A stretch of 64,000 bases of DNA from CAIYYO01 sp049299895 (GTDB lineage Archaea; Altiarchaeota; Altiarchaeia; IMC4; QMZM01): the NCBI GenBank assembly GCA_049299895.1, contig JBAQYF010000020.1, positions 1-64,000 of the forward strand, in the 5' to 3' direction. Positions within the stretch are counted from its first letter, which is position 1, and the number at the start of each line of letters is the position of its first letter. Shown here in pieces: positions 25,367-34,891 of the stretch. The translations under genes were made by a program, and so were the position numbers. Under the pieces are notes generated by a model. It worked only from the letters and a program-made list of their open reading frames with translations. It was not told the origin of the DNA and did no database searches.

Positions 25367-25835
25367 TGAGTTCCACGACATAGTCTGCGCAGTCTGTGAA
25401 TTCCTTCGGCGCATTCCTGCCGGTGAGGATTACTATTGTTTCCGGGGGAATATATTTCAGAAAGGAGACGACGTCTTTTGCGTCCAGCAGGCCGACTGCG
25501 GCTGCGAGGTTTATTTCGTCGAGTATGAGGGTGTCTGGTTTTCTTTTAAGGGATTCTTTCGCGTATTCCATGCCTTTTTTTGCAAGCTCTTTATCTGCCT
25601 GCGACGGGTTTTTTAGGTCTACGAACCCTTCTCTTCCAAACTGCGTTATCTCCAGTTCCGGCGCGAGACGCTCCTTTGCCATATACTCGCCCGTGTCTTT
25701 CCTGCCCTTCATGTACTGGACCATTATAACCTTCTTTTTATGGCCTACACCGCGCAGGGCCAGTCCCAATGCGGCAGCAGTCTTTCCGCCGCCGTTCCCT
25801 GTGTAGAGGATAATGTTTCCTTTCATGTTCTGCAT
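25311..25835 (-). CDS. cobO: Cob(I)alamin adenosyltransferase, CobA/CobO type
   Basis: About 174 residues. P-loop TGNGGGKTAAALGLALRG, KVIMVQYMKG, and the Walker B-like region DTLILDEINLAAAVGLLD followed by VILTGRNAPKEFTDCADYV. These match the BtuR/CobO/CobP family, which transfers the adenosyl group from ATP to cobalamin. The ATG follows the nrdJ stop codon directly (TGAATG), so the two are translationally coupled. Because NrdJ needs adenosylcobalamin, this enzyme probably supplies its cofactor. A second ATG 9 nt downstream is an alternative start. Confidence 0.92.
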   Translation of the reverse strand: MQNMKGNIILYTGNGGGKTAAALGLALRGVGHKKKVIMVQYMKGRKDTGEYMAKERLAPELEITQFGREGFVDLKNPSQADKELAKKGMEYAKESLKRKPDTLILDEINLAAAVGLLDAKDVVSFLKYIPPETIVILTGRNAPKEFTDCADYVVELKDVKRPKKEIPARKGFEY

Positions 25836-28800
25836 TCAGAGAGGACAGGTACCGCCCGCGCATCCGCCGGAGTACTCTGATTCTGCGGTCGCGTATTTTT
25901 TTTCCGGGGCAGGAGACGTTCCAAGATACAGCACCTGCTCACCCCTGCTTGCGTAGCGGTAGACCGTTATCCCCTTGCACTTCAGGCGGTAGGCGAGCAT
26001 GTAGGCCTGTTCTATGTCTTTCGGGGATGCGGTCGCAGGGAGGTTTATTGTCTTGGAGACGGCGTTGTCCGTGTGCTTCTGGAATGCCGCCTGCATCCTC
26101 ACGTGCCACCCGGGCGATATCTCCTGCGCGATAGCATATAGTCGCCTTATCTTTTCCGGGACCTCCGCTATCTCTTTTACCGAGCCTTTCTCCGCTACTT
26201 TGAGCATCAGTTCCTCGGAATAGAATCCCCCGTTTTTGGCTGATCCCTCGAAGAATTTATTCGTCTCTAGGAGGGATAATCCGCCCAACACGTTCCTCAT
26301 GTATGAAACGGCAAATAGGGGTTCTATCCCGCTGGAGCAGTCCGCGATGATGCTTATGGAGCCTGTCGGCGCGATGGTCGTGACTGTCGCATTGCGCATT
26401 GCCCTGTATTTTCCTTTCCATACGCTCTTTTCATAATTCGGGAAAGACCCGCGCGAAAGGCCCAGTTCCTCGGACTTTTTCTTTGCTTCCGTGTCTATGC
26501 ATCCCATGACTTTTTCTGCGATCGCGAGCGCTTCTTCCGAGTCGTACGGTATCTCCATTTGTATCAGCATCTCTGCAAACCCCATTACTCCGAGGCCTAT
26601 CTTGCGATTCAGGAGGGTGCGCTTTCTGATCTCTTCCAGGGGGTATTTGTTTGCGTCTATCACGTTGTCCAGGAAATGGACTGCTTTGCGCACGGTGTCT
26701 TTGAGCAGGTCCCAGTCTACTGCGCCGTCTTTCACCATCCGGGACAGGTTCATGGAACCCAGGTTGCAGCTTTCATATGGGAGCAAAGGCTGCTCTCCGC
26801 AGTTGTGCACGACCAGGCCGTTTGCGATGAACGCGTGGGTGGCAGGCTCCATCAGATCATATACCTGTTCTTCCCCGTCGCTCACGAGTTCGCTGAACCT
26901 GGCGGTGTACCTCTCCTTGTACGGCCCCCTGCAGAACGAAGCGCACGCGTAGGCGAGCCTAGACTGTTTAGCCTGCGAGAGGAAACCGACTTCCTGCATG
27001 AAGCGCATAAGGTTGTCCTTGCTCACGACGAGGTCGTGGTCAGGCTGGCAGTTGTACGCAGCCATTCCGCCTCTCCCGTCCGGAAGCATGGCGAAGCGCC
27101 TTTCGTGCCTGTTGCAGTACATCTTGCTTGCGATCCCAAAGTTGATGAGCATCCGCTGCACATCTCTGAGGAAGCATTCAGAGATAGAAGTGAGCCTGAC
27201 CGAATAGCCTTTAATGCTGGTCCCGGAGACATGACCATCGCTGCTGTAAATCCCCTGCAGGAAGCCGCGCTGCATCTCCTCCGATGCGCAGAAGAGGCAG
27301 TCGGGCACGCAGACCTTCTGATTGCGCGATAGGCCGTAGCTTGCGAGCATCCGCTCCAGCCGCTTTGAACTCACGCGGGTTTCGGCCCGGTCCTTGATCT
27401 GGACGGTTCCAACATAGTCCCCGATCATACTTGAGACATAATCGGAGAAATCGGGTGCGAGCTGCCGTTCATCACCGAAGAACGAAAGCACGGCTCCTTT
27501 ATCCTCGCTGATGAATCCGTCGCCTACGAGCCAGCCCAGCACGCGGCCTTCCTCAAGGGAACCGCCTTTCCCGAAACATCCCTTACAGTCCTGGATGAAT
27601 ATCCGGTCGCCTTTCCTGAGCTCGCATGAGGGAACGAATCCGCGTTCGGCCAAGACACGATGGTCTTCAGTCAGCCGGAGTTCATACCCTTCCTGCGTCT
27701 TGAGCCGGAAGACAGGTTTCACGCCAGTCGGCAACACCTGCGATGCGACCAGCGTCCGTTCGCCTGAAAGTCTCCCATCCGGAACCACGTCAACTACGCG
27801 ACCGCTTTCAAACAGTGCTTCTGCGCGCTCCAAGCCATTTGCGGTTGAAATAAGTGTGTCCCCGGTAATGCACGGATTTGTGCTCTCTATATCCCCGAGG
27901 GAGATGGTCGGATTATGCCTGTTTATCTCGTCGATGTAGATAATCCCGGGTTCGCCGCTCTTCCAGGCCATGTCCGCGATAAAATCGAATACCATCCTCG
28001 CGGATTGCGCAGAGACGGTTTTGCCGGTGCGCGGATTGATCAATGGGTATGTGCGGTCTTCGGTTACGGCCTGCATGAATGCGTCGGTTATCGCGACCGA
28101 TATGTTGTAGTTTGAAAATACGCCGTCTTTTTCCTTGCACCTGATAAAAGAGAGAATGTCCGGGTGGTCTACGCGCAGGATGCCCATGTTCGCGCCCCTT
28201 CTTTTTCCTCCCTGCTTTATGACGTCCGTTGCAGTGTCAAAGACGCGCATGAAGGATATGGGACCTGATGCGACGCCGCCCGTGGATTTTACGGAGTCTC
28301 CCTCGGGCCTGAGCTTCGTGAATGAAAAGCCGGTTCCTCCGCCGCTCTGGTGTATGAGCGCCATTGCCTTTACGGCGTCGAATATGCTCTCCATGGAGTC
28401 TTCTACCGGTACGACGAAGCATGCGGAGAGCTGACCCATGGGGGTGCCGGCATTCATCAATGTCGGCGAGTTCGGGAGGAATAGGAAACCGGTCATAAGT
28501 GAATAGAATTCTTCTGCAAGGGCCGTTACTTCAGCGGGCTTTTTTCCATATATAGAATCGGCCGCAGCTATCGTGTCAGCCACGCGGCGGAACATCTGTC
28601 CCGGGGTCTCTATGACGCGCCTGTTCTCATCCTTGCGCAGGTATCTCCTTTCGAGTACGCGCGCGGCGTTTACCGTTAGCTTGAGGTCGTCTTCCACGCC
28701 GAGTGCGGCTTTTGCCTCTCTTATCCGGGCTCTTTCCTGCCTGTAGAGGATGTATGCTTTTGCCGCGTCGTTTTCGCCTGCTTTTATGAGTACGTTCTCG

Positions 28801-29003
28801 ACTATGTCCTGTACGTCCTCGACCCCGGGGATCTTATCCGTGAAACGTTTTGAGAGGGTTTCTGCGGCTTCGTCCGACAGTTTTTCCGCGAGCATCGCAT
28901 CGTCTATGCCGACTGCCCTGAATGCCTTGTTTATGGCTGCGGCTATCTTCTCTGCACTGTATTCCACTATGCGGCCGTCGCGCTTGCGTATCTCTCTTAT
29001 CAT
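25836..29003 (-). CDS. nrdJ: Class II (adenosylcobalamin-dependent) ribonucleotide reductase with intein
   Basis: 1055 residues as translated. An N-terminal ATP-cone (MIREIRKRDGRIVEYSAEKI) spans about 1-100. The catalytic barrel follows: LPNSPTLMNAGTPMGQLSAC, SGGGTGFSFTKLRP, and, after the intein, CGEQPLLPYESCNLGS, NRKIGLGVMGFAE and APTGSISIIADCSSGIEP. A C-terminal Cys pair (CAGGTCPL) would re-reduce the active site. The intein occupies residues 378-734; after splicing the enzyme would be about 698 residues. It converts ribonucleotides to deoxyribonucleotides without oxygen or a metal-radical subunit. First gene of a unit with the cobalamin adenosyltransferase. Confidence 0.96.
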   Translation of the reverse strand: MIREIRKRDGRIVEYSAEKIAAAINKAFRAVGIDDAMLAEKLSDEAAETLSKRFTDKIPGVEDVQDIVENVLIKAGENDAAKAYILYRQERARIREAKAALGVEDDLKLTVNAARVLERRYLRKDENRRVIETPGQMFRRVADTIAAADSIYGKKPAEVTALAEEFYSLMTGFLFLPNSPTLMNAGTPMGQLSACFVVPVEDSMESIFDAVKAMALIHQSGGGTGFSFTKLRPEGDSVKSTGGVASGPISFMRVFDTATDVIKQGGKRRGANMGILRVDHPDILSFIRCKEKDGVFSNYNISVAITDAFMQAVTEDRTYPLINPRTGKTVSAQSARMVFDFIADMAWKSGEPGIIYIDEINRHNPTISLGDIESTNPCITGDTLISTANGLERAEALFESGRVVDVVPDGRLSGERTLVASQVLPTGVKPVFRLKTQEGYELRLTEDHRVLAERGFVPSCELRKGDRIFIQDCKGCFGKGGSLEEGRVLGWLVGDGFISEDKGAVLSFFGDERQLAPDFSDYVSSMIGDYVGTVQIKDRAETRVSSKRLERMLASYGLSRNQKVCVPDCLFCASEEMQRGFLQGIYSSDGHVSGTSIKGYSVRLTSISECFLRDVQRMLINFGIASKMYCNRHERRFAMLPDGRGGMAAYNCQPDHDLVVSKDNLMRFMQEVGFLSQAKQSRLAYACASFCRGPYKERYTARFSELVSDGEEQVYDLMEPATHAFIANGLVVHNCGEQPLLPYESCNLGSMNLSRMVKDGAVDWDLLKDTVRKAVHFLDNVIDANKYPLEEIRKRTLLNRKIGLGVMGFAEMLIQMEIPYDSEEALAIAEKVMGCIDTEAKKKSEELGLSRGSFPNYEKSVWKGKYRAMRNATVTTIAPTGSISIIADCSSGIEPLFAVSYMRNVLGGLSLLETNKFFEGSAKNGGFYSEELMLKVAEKGSVKEIAEVPEKIRRLYAIAQEISPGWHVRMQAAFQKHTDNAVSKTINLPATASPKDIEQAYMLAYRLKCKGITVYRYASRGEQVLYLGTSPAPEKKYATAESEYSGGCAGGTCPL
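26802..27872 (-). other. Intein with LAGLIDADG homing endonuclease, inside nrdJ
   Basis: 357 residues. It starts with Cys (CITGDTLISTANG, splicing block A) and has the block B histidine in LTEDHRVLAERG. It ends AFIANGLVVHN just before Cys of the C-extein (block G, His-Asn then Cys). LAGLIDADG-type motifs are GRVLGWLVGDGFIS and LQGIYSSDGHVSG, with acidic residues in place, so the endonuclease may be active. The insertion point is in the conserved NPC/GEQ region of the active-site barrel, a site also used by inteins in other ribonucleotide reductases. Confidence 0.95.
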
Positions 29004-29049
29004 CCCATTTAATAGATGGAAGGGATTGAATAAAACACGCCGTAGGGCC

Positions 29050-30849
29050 TTATTTGTACAGCACCTTCACTGCCATGCCGTTCTCCTGGAACTGTACGTC
29101 CTGCTCGGACCATATGCCTGTATCGGGGCAGCCTGATGCGCCTTCCGTTGCCCACAAGCCCTCTGCCCCCCTAAGCTGGAGGTATAATTTCTTTTCGTCC
29201 GTATCCAGGGCTGATTTGACCGCGGAGGTTATGTCCAGGGAATAAGCCTGCGCATCGTTCATTTCCGCGGAGGCGATCATCGATCCCCCGGATTCGTACA
29301 GTGGAACGCATTCCTGGCAGTAGGGCCTTGCGCATATGTCTCCCTCCGGGAGGCATTTAGTATCGGATGGCGCGGCTTTGTCCGGTCCGTAGACGCTTAT
29401 TTTTTGCTGCCTTTTTACCGCGGACGGATTTATGAGCAGTTTTGCGCCGATGTATTGCGCATCCGAGGGTATGCCCGATAGGTCGTATTCGAGGTTTATC
29501 CTTTCATTTGCAGGCGTAGCATATTCCCCCTTTTTCATGCACTTGTATCCTGCTGCATAGTAGCCGGGGTTCGGGTCGCATTCGTAGTATGAGTTCTCGC
29601 AGCCTCCGTGCACGTCGACGGAGGATACCTGCAGGATCCCTGACGGGGCAATGACACTTGCGCGGCTCAACGCGCTTTTGACCGAGCGGGCGGTTCGCTT
29701 GCCGCACGAGACGTATTCGTAGTTGAGCGTCAGCCCGGCTGCGTCGTCCGCCGAAAGGGTGATTGCAATTATGCATTCTGCTTTTTCCGAGGGTGCGATG
29801 TTTTCCCTGTCGCAGGATATCATCCTGTAAGGCGCGTTTGAAGCGAGGTCTTTTATCGTTATGCTTGTATCGCCCGAGTTTTCTATCGCGACTATCAGGT
29901 TGCTTTCTGCGCCCATCTCCAGGGAGCCTGCGTCTGCAGTGATTCTGACGCCCGGATTGGCGGGCTTGACTACTTTTATCGTCTTTGCGAGGGATATTTC
30001 CCCGACCTTGAAGAAGTCCTGCAGAGACGTGTAGGATTCCTTGTCCAGGAACGTAGGCGCGTTGTATGCGAAATACTTGCTTGAGTTGTGGAAGTCTGTT
30101 CCAGGTCCGCCGTAATAGTAATACATGCATTCTACGACGTATGTTGCATCGATGCTTATGTTTGATGTGCCTTCTATCCGGTAGTATTCGCCCTTTGCTT
30201 CCAGGCCTCCCAGTAATTCGGGTCTTTCCATCTTCGCGCTGCAGATCATCCTCGCATCCACGCTGTTGGTTTTTTCCAGCGTGGGGCATACGCGCTCCCA
30301 GTTGTTGTAGTCCTGGACGCTCTCCTTGTATAACTGTATGCCTGTCACGGGGTCGCGGAATCCGTCCTCCGGTATCATGTGGAGTATGGTGCTTGTCCTC
30401 ATGCTGCCTCCCTGGTGGTATGCAATTATCTGCCTGAAGGTTTCTTCCACGTCGTCCACCCATTGCACGGGCGGTGTGTCGGCGTCTCCTCCCCTGCTTA
30501 GATATTCTCCCTTGTTCACGCCTTTTGTCAGCCTGAAATATTCGTTCTGGCATGCTTCATTCCCGAGGACCGTCCCGTCGGCGGCAACGACTTTAGCATC
30601 TTCGCTTATGGAGATGACAGGGTAGAAATTGAAATATGTGCAGTGTACTTCCGTTTCGTCCCTGCTCATGGGGCCTATCGCTGTCACGTATTCCATCGGG
30701 GTCTTTGCGCCTGCGGCCATCACGGACGCGTACGCGTTCCAGTATGCTGTGGCACTCATGGAGTTGTATTTGTACTCGCCTGTGAATGAGTAGGCATTTA
30801 CGGCAAGCAGTCCCAGGAGTAATGCATAAAAGAGGTAATTCTGTTTCAT
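29050..30849 (-). CDS. Secreted protein with DNRLRE-like C-terminal domain
   Basis: 599 residues with a cleavable signal peptide (YLFYALLLGLLAVNAYS). The N-terminal about 300 residues are unrecognised and contain scattered Cys. Residues about 300-370 form a CARDB/Ig-like strand domain (VRITADAGSLEMGAESNLIV, ENSGDTSITI). From about 400, ILQVSSVDVHGG and ANERINLEYDLSGIPS, IGAKLLINPS, YSLDITSAVKSAL and YLQLRG resemble the DNRLRE family, a beta-sandwich in secreted proteins. Cys-rich in this part, so probably disulfide-bonded. Function not known. A single gene, with its own upstream gap of about 100 nt. Confidence 0.75.
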   Translation of the reverse strand: MKQNYLFYALLLGLLAVNAYSFTGEYKYNSMSATAYWNAYASVMAAGAKTPMEYVTAIGPMSRDETEVHCTYFNFYPVISISEDAKVVAADGTVLGNEACQNEYFRLTKGVNKGEYLSRGGDADTPPVQWVDDVEETFRQIIAYHQGGSMRTSTILHMIPEDGFRDPVTGIQLYKESVQDYNNWERVCPTLEKTNSVDARMICSAKMERPELLGGLEAKGEYYRIEGTSNISIDATYVVECMYYYYGGPGTDFHNSSKYFAYNAPTFLDKESYTSLQDFFKVGEISLAKTIKVVKPANPGVRITADAGSLEMGAESNLIVAIENSGDTSITIKDLASNAPYRMISCDRENIAPSEKAECIIAITLSADDAAGLTLNYEYVSCGKRTARSVKSALSRASVIAPSGILQVSSVDVHGGCENSYYECDPNPGYYAAGYKCMKKGEYATPANERINLEYDLSGIPSDAQYIGAKLLINPSAVKRQQKISVYGPDKAAPSDTKCLPEGDICARPYCQECVPLYESGGSMIASAEMNDAQAYSLDITSAVKSALDTDEKKLYLQLRGAEGLWATEGASGCPDTGIWSEQDVQFQENGMAVKVLYK

Positions 30850-30956
30850 GATTAATTATAGGAAGTCAAATATAAAGCAATAATAAGAAAAAAAAGAATG
30901 AGACCCTGATTAATTGACGTATAATCGGGAAAAAACCGACAAATATACGCCTTTTT

Positions 30957-32201
30957 CTATTCTTCCGATCCGCCGAGGACGAATACCTGGTCTCCGAACT
31001 GCATCGTGGATAGGGTTATGTTTACCCGGTCTCCTGCTTCGGCGTCTATGTTCAGGACGGCGTTGAATCTGTCGCTGTTCTCGACGGTCACTATCTGGCC
31101 GTTTATCCTGACCAGTTCTGGAACTTTTACGAATCCTACCATCTTTATCTCTGCTTCGGTTATCCCGCCTGCTTTCACGGCCGACTGTATGCTGCTTACG
31201 CTCGTGTTGAGGGGTATCTGAAGTATGACGCTCCCGTCCTCTGCAGAGTACGTTATGTTCTTCCCGTCAAGGACGCTCTTTACTTCATCCATTGAAGCGT
31301 TGTAGGTTATCCTCGTCTGGTTTTCCGTCTTCTCGACAGAAGCATCCGGGATCGCGGATATTTCTTTTACTGTTTCGTTGTCAAGCGTTCCGTTGACTGC
31401 GAAGGCTGCGGGGGTAAGCCTGCTGTTCGAGACGTTTATCCTCTTTTCTATATTCTCCAGTTCGTAGTTTCCTGCAACCGTTCCCTGGACCATTATGTCC
31501 GTGAGATCCAAGACAGTCGCGGATACTCTGGGGCCTTCTGCTATGCGGTTCCTCTCCAGGGCGAATACGCTCCCGTCCGAGGTCTTCTGGAACATGAGTA
31601 TCTCTGCGTCGTCGCCTTTGGCTATGTCGGTACTGCCTATCACGTATATCCTGTCGGTTCCCGGACCTGAGAGGTTTACAGGGAGTATTCCAACATAGGA
31701 CCTTTTGAGCGTGTAGTCGCCCAGGCGGTTCACGAGTTCGTTGTTGAGCGCAGCAATCGTGCTTTCATCTATCGCGCTGTATGCGAACTTGAAGAACAGG
31801 AATGTTCCGCATAGGTTTCCTGCCGAGTCCTTTCCGGGATTCACGGCGTCAAGCATCACGCTTCGAATGCCGGGAGCGGTCGTATTATACACCCATCCTA
31901 TTGCCTGGGTGCTTACGCACTGCGCTTTCGGGATGGCTACCAGCTCCATTAGCGGCTGGTCCGCGGTGACGGTTATGGAAGAATTCAATGCTATCTGGTT
32001 CATGCCGTATGAATTGAAGGATATGTTCTCCTCCGGGACGGTCGTCCCGGTCCCCCCATCGCCGGATCCCAGGAAGTATAGCCCTGATATGAGCATGGTG
32101 ACTATGACCACCATGGCCATGATGAATTGGTACGTGTTCGCGTTTTTTCCCTGTTTTGTTTTCTTTTGAGCATTTAGCTTGCTGACTGCTTTTTTTGCCA
32201 T
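30957..32201 (-). CDS. Membrane-anchored extracytoplasmic protein, unknown function
   Basis: 414 residues. A Lys-rich N-terminus (MAKKAVSKLNAQKKTKQGK) precedes one membrane segment (FIMAMVVIVTMLISGLYFLG) and a Gly/Thr linker. The rest is predicted outside the cell, with NxT/S sites and mixed alpha-beta composition. No catalytic motif is visible and I do not recognise a family. It is divergent from the FKBP gene, with a shared AT-rich intergenic region of about 110 nt. Confidence 0.75.
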   Translation of the reverse strand: MAKKAVSKLNAQKKTKQGKNANTYQFIMAMVVIVTMLISGLYFLGSGDGGTGTTVPEENISFNSYGMNQIALNSSITVTADQPLMELVAIPKAQCVSTQAIGWVYNTTAPGIRSVMLDAVNPGKDSAGNLCGTFLFFKFAYSAIDESTIAALNNELVNRLGDYTLKRSYVGILPVNLSGPGTDRIYVIGSTDIAKGDDAEILMFQKTSDGSVFALERNRIAEGPRVSATVLDLTDIMVQGTVAGNYELENIEKRINVSNSRLTPAAFAVNGTLDNETVKEISAIPDASVEKTENQTRITYNASMDEVKSVLDGKNITYSAEDGSVILQIPLNTSVSSIQSAVKAGGITEAEIKMVGFVKVPELVRINGQIVTVENSDRFNAVLNIDAEAGDRVNITLSTMQFGDQVFVLGGSEE

Positions 32202-32314
32202 CTCAGATCGACCTGTAGAGTACTATTAAGATTGTATAAGTAAAGAATGTTAAAATATTAAGCCGTAATTTTAAATGTTTATTCTATTTTTTGTTTTTTG
32301 GTAAGTGAACAACA

Positions 32315-33049
32315 ATGGAACAGAGATTCGTTAAGATTTCCTATACAGGAAGGGTAAAGGACGGCCCGGTGTTCGACACCACCGAAGCAGACACGGCAAA
32401 GAAAGAGAACATATTCGACCAGAAGAGGATATACCAGGCAGTGCCCATGGTGATAGGGGAGTTGCAGGTATTAAGAGGCTTGGACGAAGCGCTGGCCGGG
32501 ATGAAGGCAGGAGAAGAAAAAGAACTCGACATCTCCCCCGAGAAAGCGTACGGACAAAAGGACCCTGCCCTGATAAGGCTCGTCCCGATGAAGATATTCA
32601 AGCAGCAGAACATGACGCCCATACCGGGGATGGTAATAGAACTGGACGGGCGCCCCGCGAGGATACAGACGGTCTCCGGCGGAAGGGTTAGAGTAGACTT
32701 CAACAGCGAGCTTGCTGGAAAGACATTGTCATATAAGATAAAGATAACAGATGAAGCAAAGACCCCCGCCGAGAAAGTCAAGTACCTGATAGAGAGGAGC
32801 TTCAACACGAGCGAAGGATTCACCGAAAAGATAACCGGGAAGGCAATAGAGATACACGTCCCCGAGAAATCCTACCGCGACAGGAACATATTCGTAAGAA
32901 AAGCATCCCTCGCAGCGGAGATATACAAGTATACCGACATAGAGGACGCAACGTTCATCGAGTCCTGGAAGAAAAAGAAGAAGGGAGACGTTGTAGTCGC
33001 AGAGTCCGTAGAAGACATCGAAGAAGCAATAGAAGAATCCGTGGAGTGA
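32315..33049 (+). CDS. FKBP-type peptidyl-prolyl isomerase, SlyD-like with C-terminal extension
   Basis: 244 residues. It has an FKBP domain (VKISYTGRVKDGPVFDTTEA, VIGELQVLRGLDEALAGMKA, then KTLSYKIKI) with an insert-in-flap segment between about 80 and 130 (KAYGQKDPALIRLVP, GMVIELDGRPARIQTV). This matches archaeal long-type FKBPs, which are folding catalysts with chaperone activity. The C-terminal about 90 residues are an extra alpha-beta domain ending in a Lys-rich and then acidic tail. Cytoplasmic, as no signal peptide is present. Confidence 0.92.
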   Translation: MEQRFVKISYTGRVKDGPVFDTTEADTAKKENIFDQKRIYQAVPMVIGELQVLRGLDEALAGMKAGEEKELDISPEKAYGQKDPALIRLVPMKIFKQQNMTPIPGMVIELDGRPARIQTVSGGRVRVDFNSELAGKTLSYKIKITDEAKTPAEKVKYLIERSFNTSEGFTEKITGKAIEIHVPEKSYRDRNIFVRKASLAAEIYKYTDIEDATFIESWKKKKKGDVVVAESVEDIEEAIEESVE

Positions 33050-33139
33050 TCCTGCCGGAATCTGTTTCTTTTTTCTATTTCTTTATTTTACATTATCAGG
33101 CAACCATGCGCCGGTAAAAGCTGCCGGAGCACGGAAGTT

Positions 33140-33153
33140 ACCCGCGGGTTTTT
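33140..33153 (+). terminator. Possible intrinsic terminator after the FKBP gene
   Basis: A short GC-rich palindrome (ACCCGCGGGT) runs directly into TTTTT. It lies about 90 nt after the FKBP stop and about 50 nt before the inositol-phosphate synthase gene. The stem has almost no loop, so support is weak. Confidence 0.3.
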
Positions 33154-33203
33154 AACTGCATAGGTCTAAAGTTATTACATAAATTGTCAACAGGTGATGA
33201 GAT

Positions 33204-34289
33204 TTGGGAGAAATAAGGGTTGCCTTGGTAGGTATCGGGAACTGCGCATCTTCTCTTGTACAGGGCGTGGAATACTACAGGGACTGCGATGAGAAATGCG
33301 AAAGCATAAGCGGTCTGATGCACAACGTACTGGGCGGATACAGGATAAAGGATATCAAATTCGTAGCCGCATTCGACATAGACAAGAGAAAGATAGGAAA
33401 AGACCTTTCCGAAGCCGTGTTCTTGGGACCGAACTGCACGATAAAATTCAAGGACGTGCCGAAACTGGACTGCGAAGTGCTGAAGGGACCGGTCCTGGAC
33501 GGCGTAGCCGAGACGACAAAGGACTCGTTCCTGGTCGATCCGAAACAACTGCCGGTAGACGTTCCAAAGATACTCAAGAAGACGGGCGCACAGGTGCTCG
33601 TAAGCTATCTGCCCGTCGGTTCGGAGCAGGCCACGCGCTATTACGCGAACGCATGCCTTGACGCCGGCGTCGGATACATAAACGCAATACCGGTTTTCAT
33701 CGCTTCCGACAACGAATGGGTCAAGAAATTCGAAGACAAAGGCCTGCCCTGCATAGGAGACGACATAAAATCGCAGGTCGGCGCAACCATCGTACACAGG
33801 ACGCTCACAAAGCTTTTCGAGGACAGGGGAGTAAAACTGATCAGGACGTATCAACTCAACGTCGGCGGAAACACCGACTTCCAGAACATGCTGGAACGCC
33901 ACAGGCTCAAATCCAAGAAGATCTCAAAAACGGAAGCAGTGCAGTCCCAGATGAAAGACAGGATGGAAGATGAAGACATACACATAGGCCCCTCCGACTA
34001 CATACCCTGGCTGAAGGACAACAAGGTCTGCTTCATCCGCATGGAAGGAAAGAAATTCGGAGACATCCCCATAACGATTGATCTGCGCCTCTCAGTCGAG
34101 GACTCGCCGAATTCGGCGGGGATAATGGTCGACGCCATCAGGTGCTGCAAAGTCGCGCTTGACAGGAAAATAAAAGGAGTCCTGAAAAGCCCTTCGTCAT
34201 ATTTTATGAAGCACCCCATCGAGCAGTACTCGGACTCTGAAGCAAAAATACGGGTAGAAGAATTCATCAGCGGCAAAAGAGAGAGGTGA
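33204..34289 (+). CDS. Inositol-1-phosphate synthase
   Basis: 361 residues. The start is the TTG at 33204, supported by AGGTGATG 5 nt upstream and by the glycine-rich NAD-binding loop beginning at once (IRVALVGIGNCASSLVQG). Other family motifs: AAFDIDKRKIGKDLSEA, INAIPVFIASD, CIGDDIKSQVGATIVHRTL, YQLNVGGNTDFQNM and LSVEDSPNSAGIMVDAIRCC. It isomerises glucose-6-phosphate to inositol phosphate. In archaea the product goes to archaetidylinositol lipids or compatible solutes such as di-myo-inositol phosphate. The gene is followed closely by hsp20. Confidence 0.93.
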   Translation: MGEIRVALVGIGNCASSLVQGVEYYRDCDEKCESISGLMHNVLGGYRIKDIKFVAAFDIDKRKIGKDLSEAVFLGPNCTIKFKDVPKLDCEVLKGPVLDGVAETTKDSFLVDPKQLPVDVPKILKKTGAQVLVSYLPVGSEQATRYYANACLDAGVGYINAIPVFIASDNEWVKKFEDKGLPCIGDDIKSQVGATIVHRTLTKLFEDRGVKLIRTYQLNVGGNTDFQNMLERHRLKSKKISKTEAVQSQMKDRMEDEDIHIGPSDYIPWLKDNKVCFIRMEGKKFGDIPITIDLRLSVEDSPNSAGIMVDAIRCCKVALDRKIKGVLKSPSSYFMKHPIEQYSDSEAKIRVEEFISGKRER

Positions 34290-34295
34290 TTTTTG

Positions 34296-34850
34296 ATGTT
34301 CCCCGGAAAGAGGAAAAAAGATAAAGAGGACGATGAATTCATAGAAGAGGAGGATGAATTCTTCGACGCCCTCGAAGAAGAGTTCGAGAACATCGCAAGC
34401 ACCTTCGAGGAGATCCGCAAAAGGATACTCAAGGAAGCGATCGGCACTGAAGGAAGCCCTTTTGTCTACGGATTCTCCATGCGCATAGGCCCCGACGGCA
34501 AACCGAACATAGAGGAGTTCGGGAACATACCGGGGATCCTGTCAGGCGAAGCGTCGATGCCCAGCGAAAGAGAGCCTCTCACAGACGTCATCGAAGGCGA
34601 AAAGGATATCTCCGTCGTACTGGAGCTCCCGGGCGTGGAGAAAGAGGAAATAGACCTGAAGACGACGGAAACGTTCCTCGAGATACACGTAGAAACCCCG
34701 GAGAGGTCTTATCACAAGAAGCTCACGTTCCCCTGCAAGGTGAAGCCCGAAACGGCAAAAGCTTCATACAAGAACGGGGTCCTGGAGGTAAGAGTGGAAC
34801 GCATAGAGCATAGAAAAGCAGGCGGCGTATTCAAGGTAAAAGTAGACTGA
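34296..34850 (+). CDS. hsp20: Small heat-shock protein, Hsp20/alpha-crystallin family
   Basis: About 184 residues from the ATG at 34296, with AGGTGA upstream. The N-terminus is basic and then very acidic (DEFIEEEDEFFDALEEEF). The alpha-crystallin domain spans about 95-184: EGEKDISVVLELPGVEKEEI, TFLEIHVETPERSYHKKL, then ASYKNGVLEVRVER. Such proteins hold unfolding proteins as oligomers without ATP. A 6-nt gap separates it from the inositol-phosphate synthase gene. Confidence 0.9.
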   Translation: MFPGKRKKDKEDDEFIEEEDEFFDALEEEFENIASTFEEIRKRILKEAIGTEGSPFVYGFSMRIGPDGKPNIEEFGNIPGILSGEASMPSEREPLTDVIEGEKDISVVLELPGVEKEEIDLKTTETFLEIHVETPERSYHKKLTFPCKVKPETAKASYKNGVLEVRVERIEHRKAGGVFKVKVD

Positions 34851-34891
34851 GCAATTGATTTCTTTTGTAAAAAAAAGCGAGGTGTTTTTCC

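Noticed and set aside
26559..27332. 257-codon plus-strand frame opposite the intein and nrdJ
   Set aside because: Antisense to conserved catalytic and intein motifs.
33138..33902. 254-codon open frame on the minus strand opposite the inositol-phosphate synthase gene
   Set aside because: It is the mirror of a well-conserved gene with strong codon bias; no family match, and it has no start signals.
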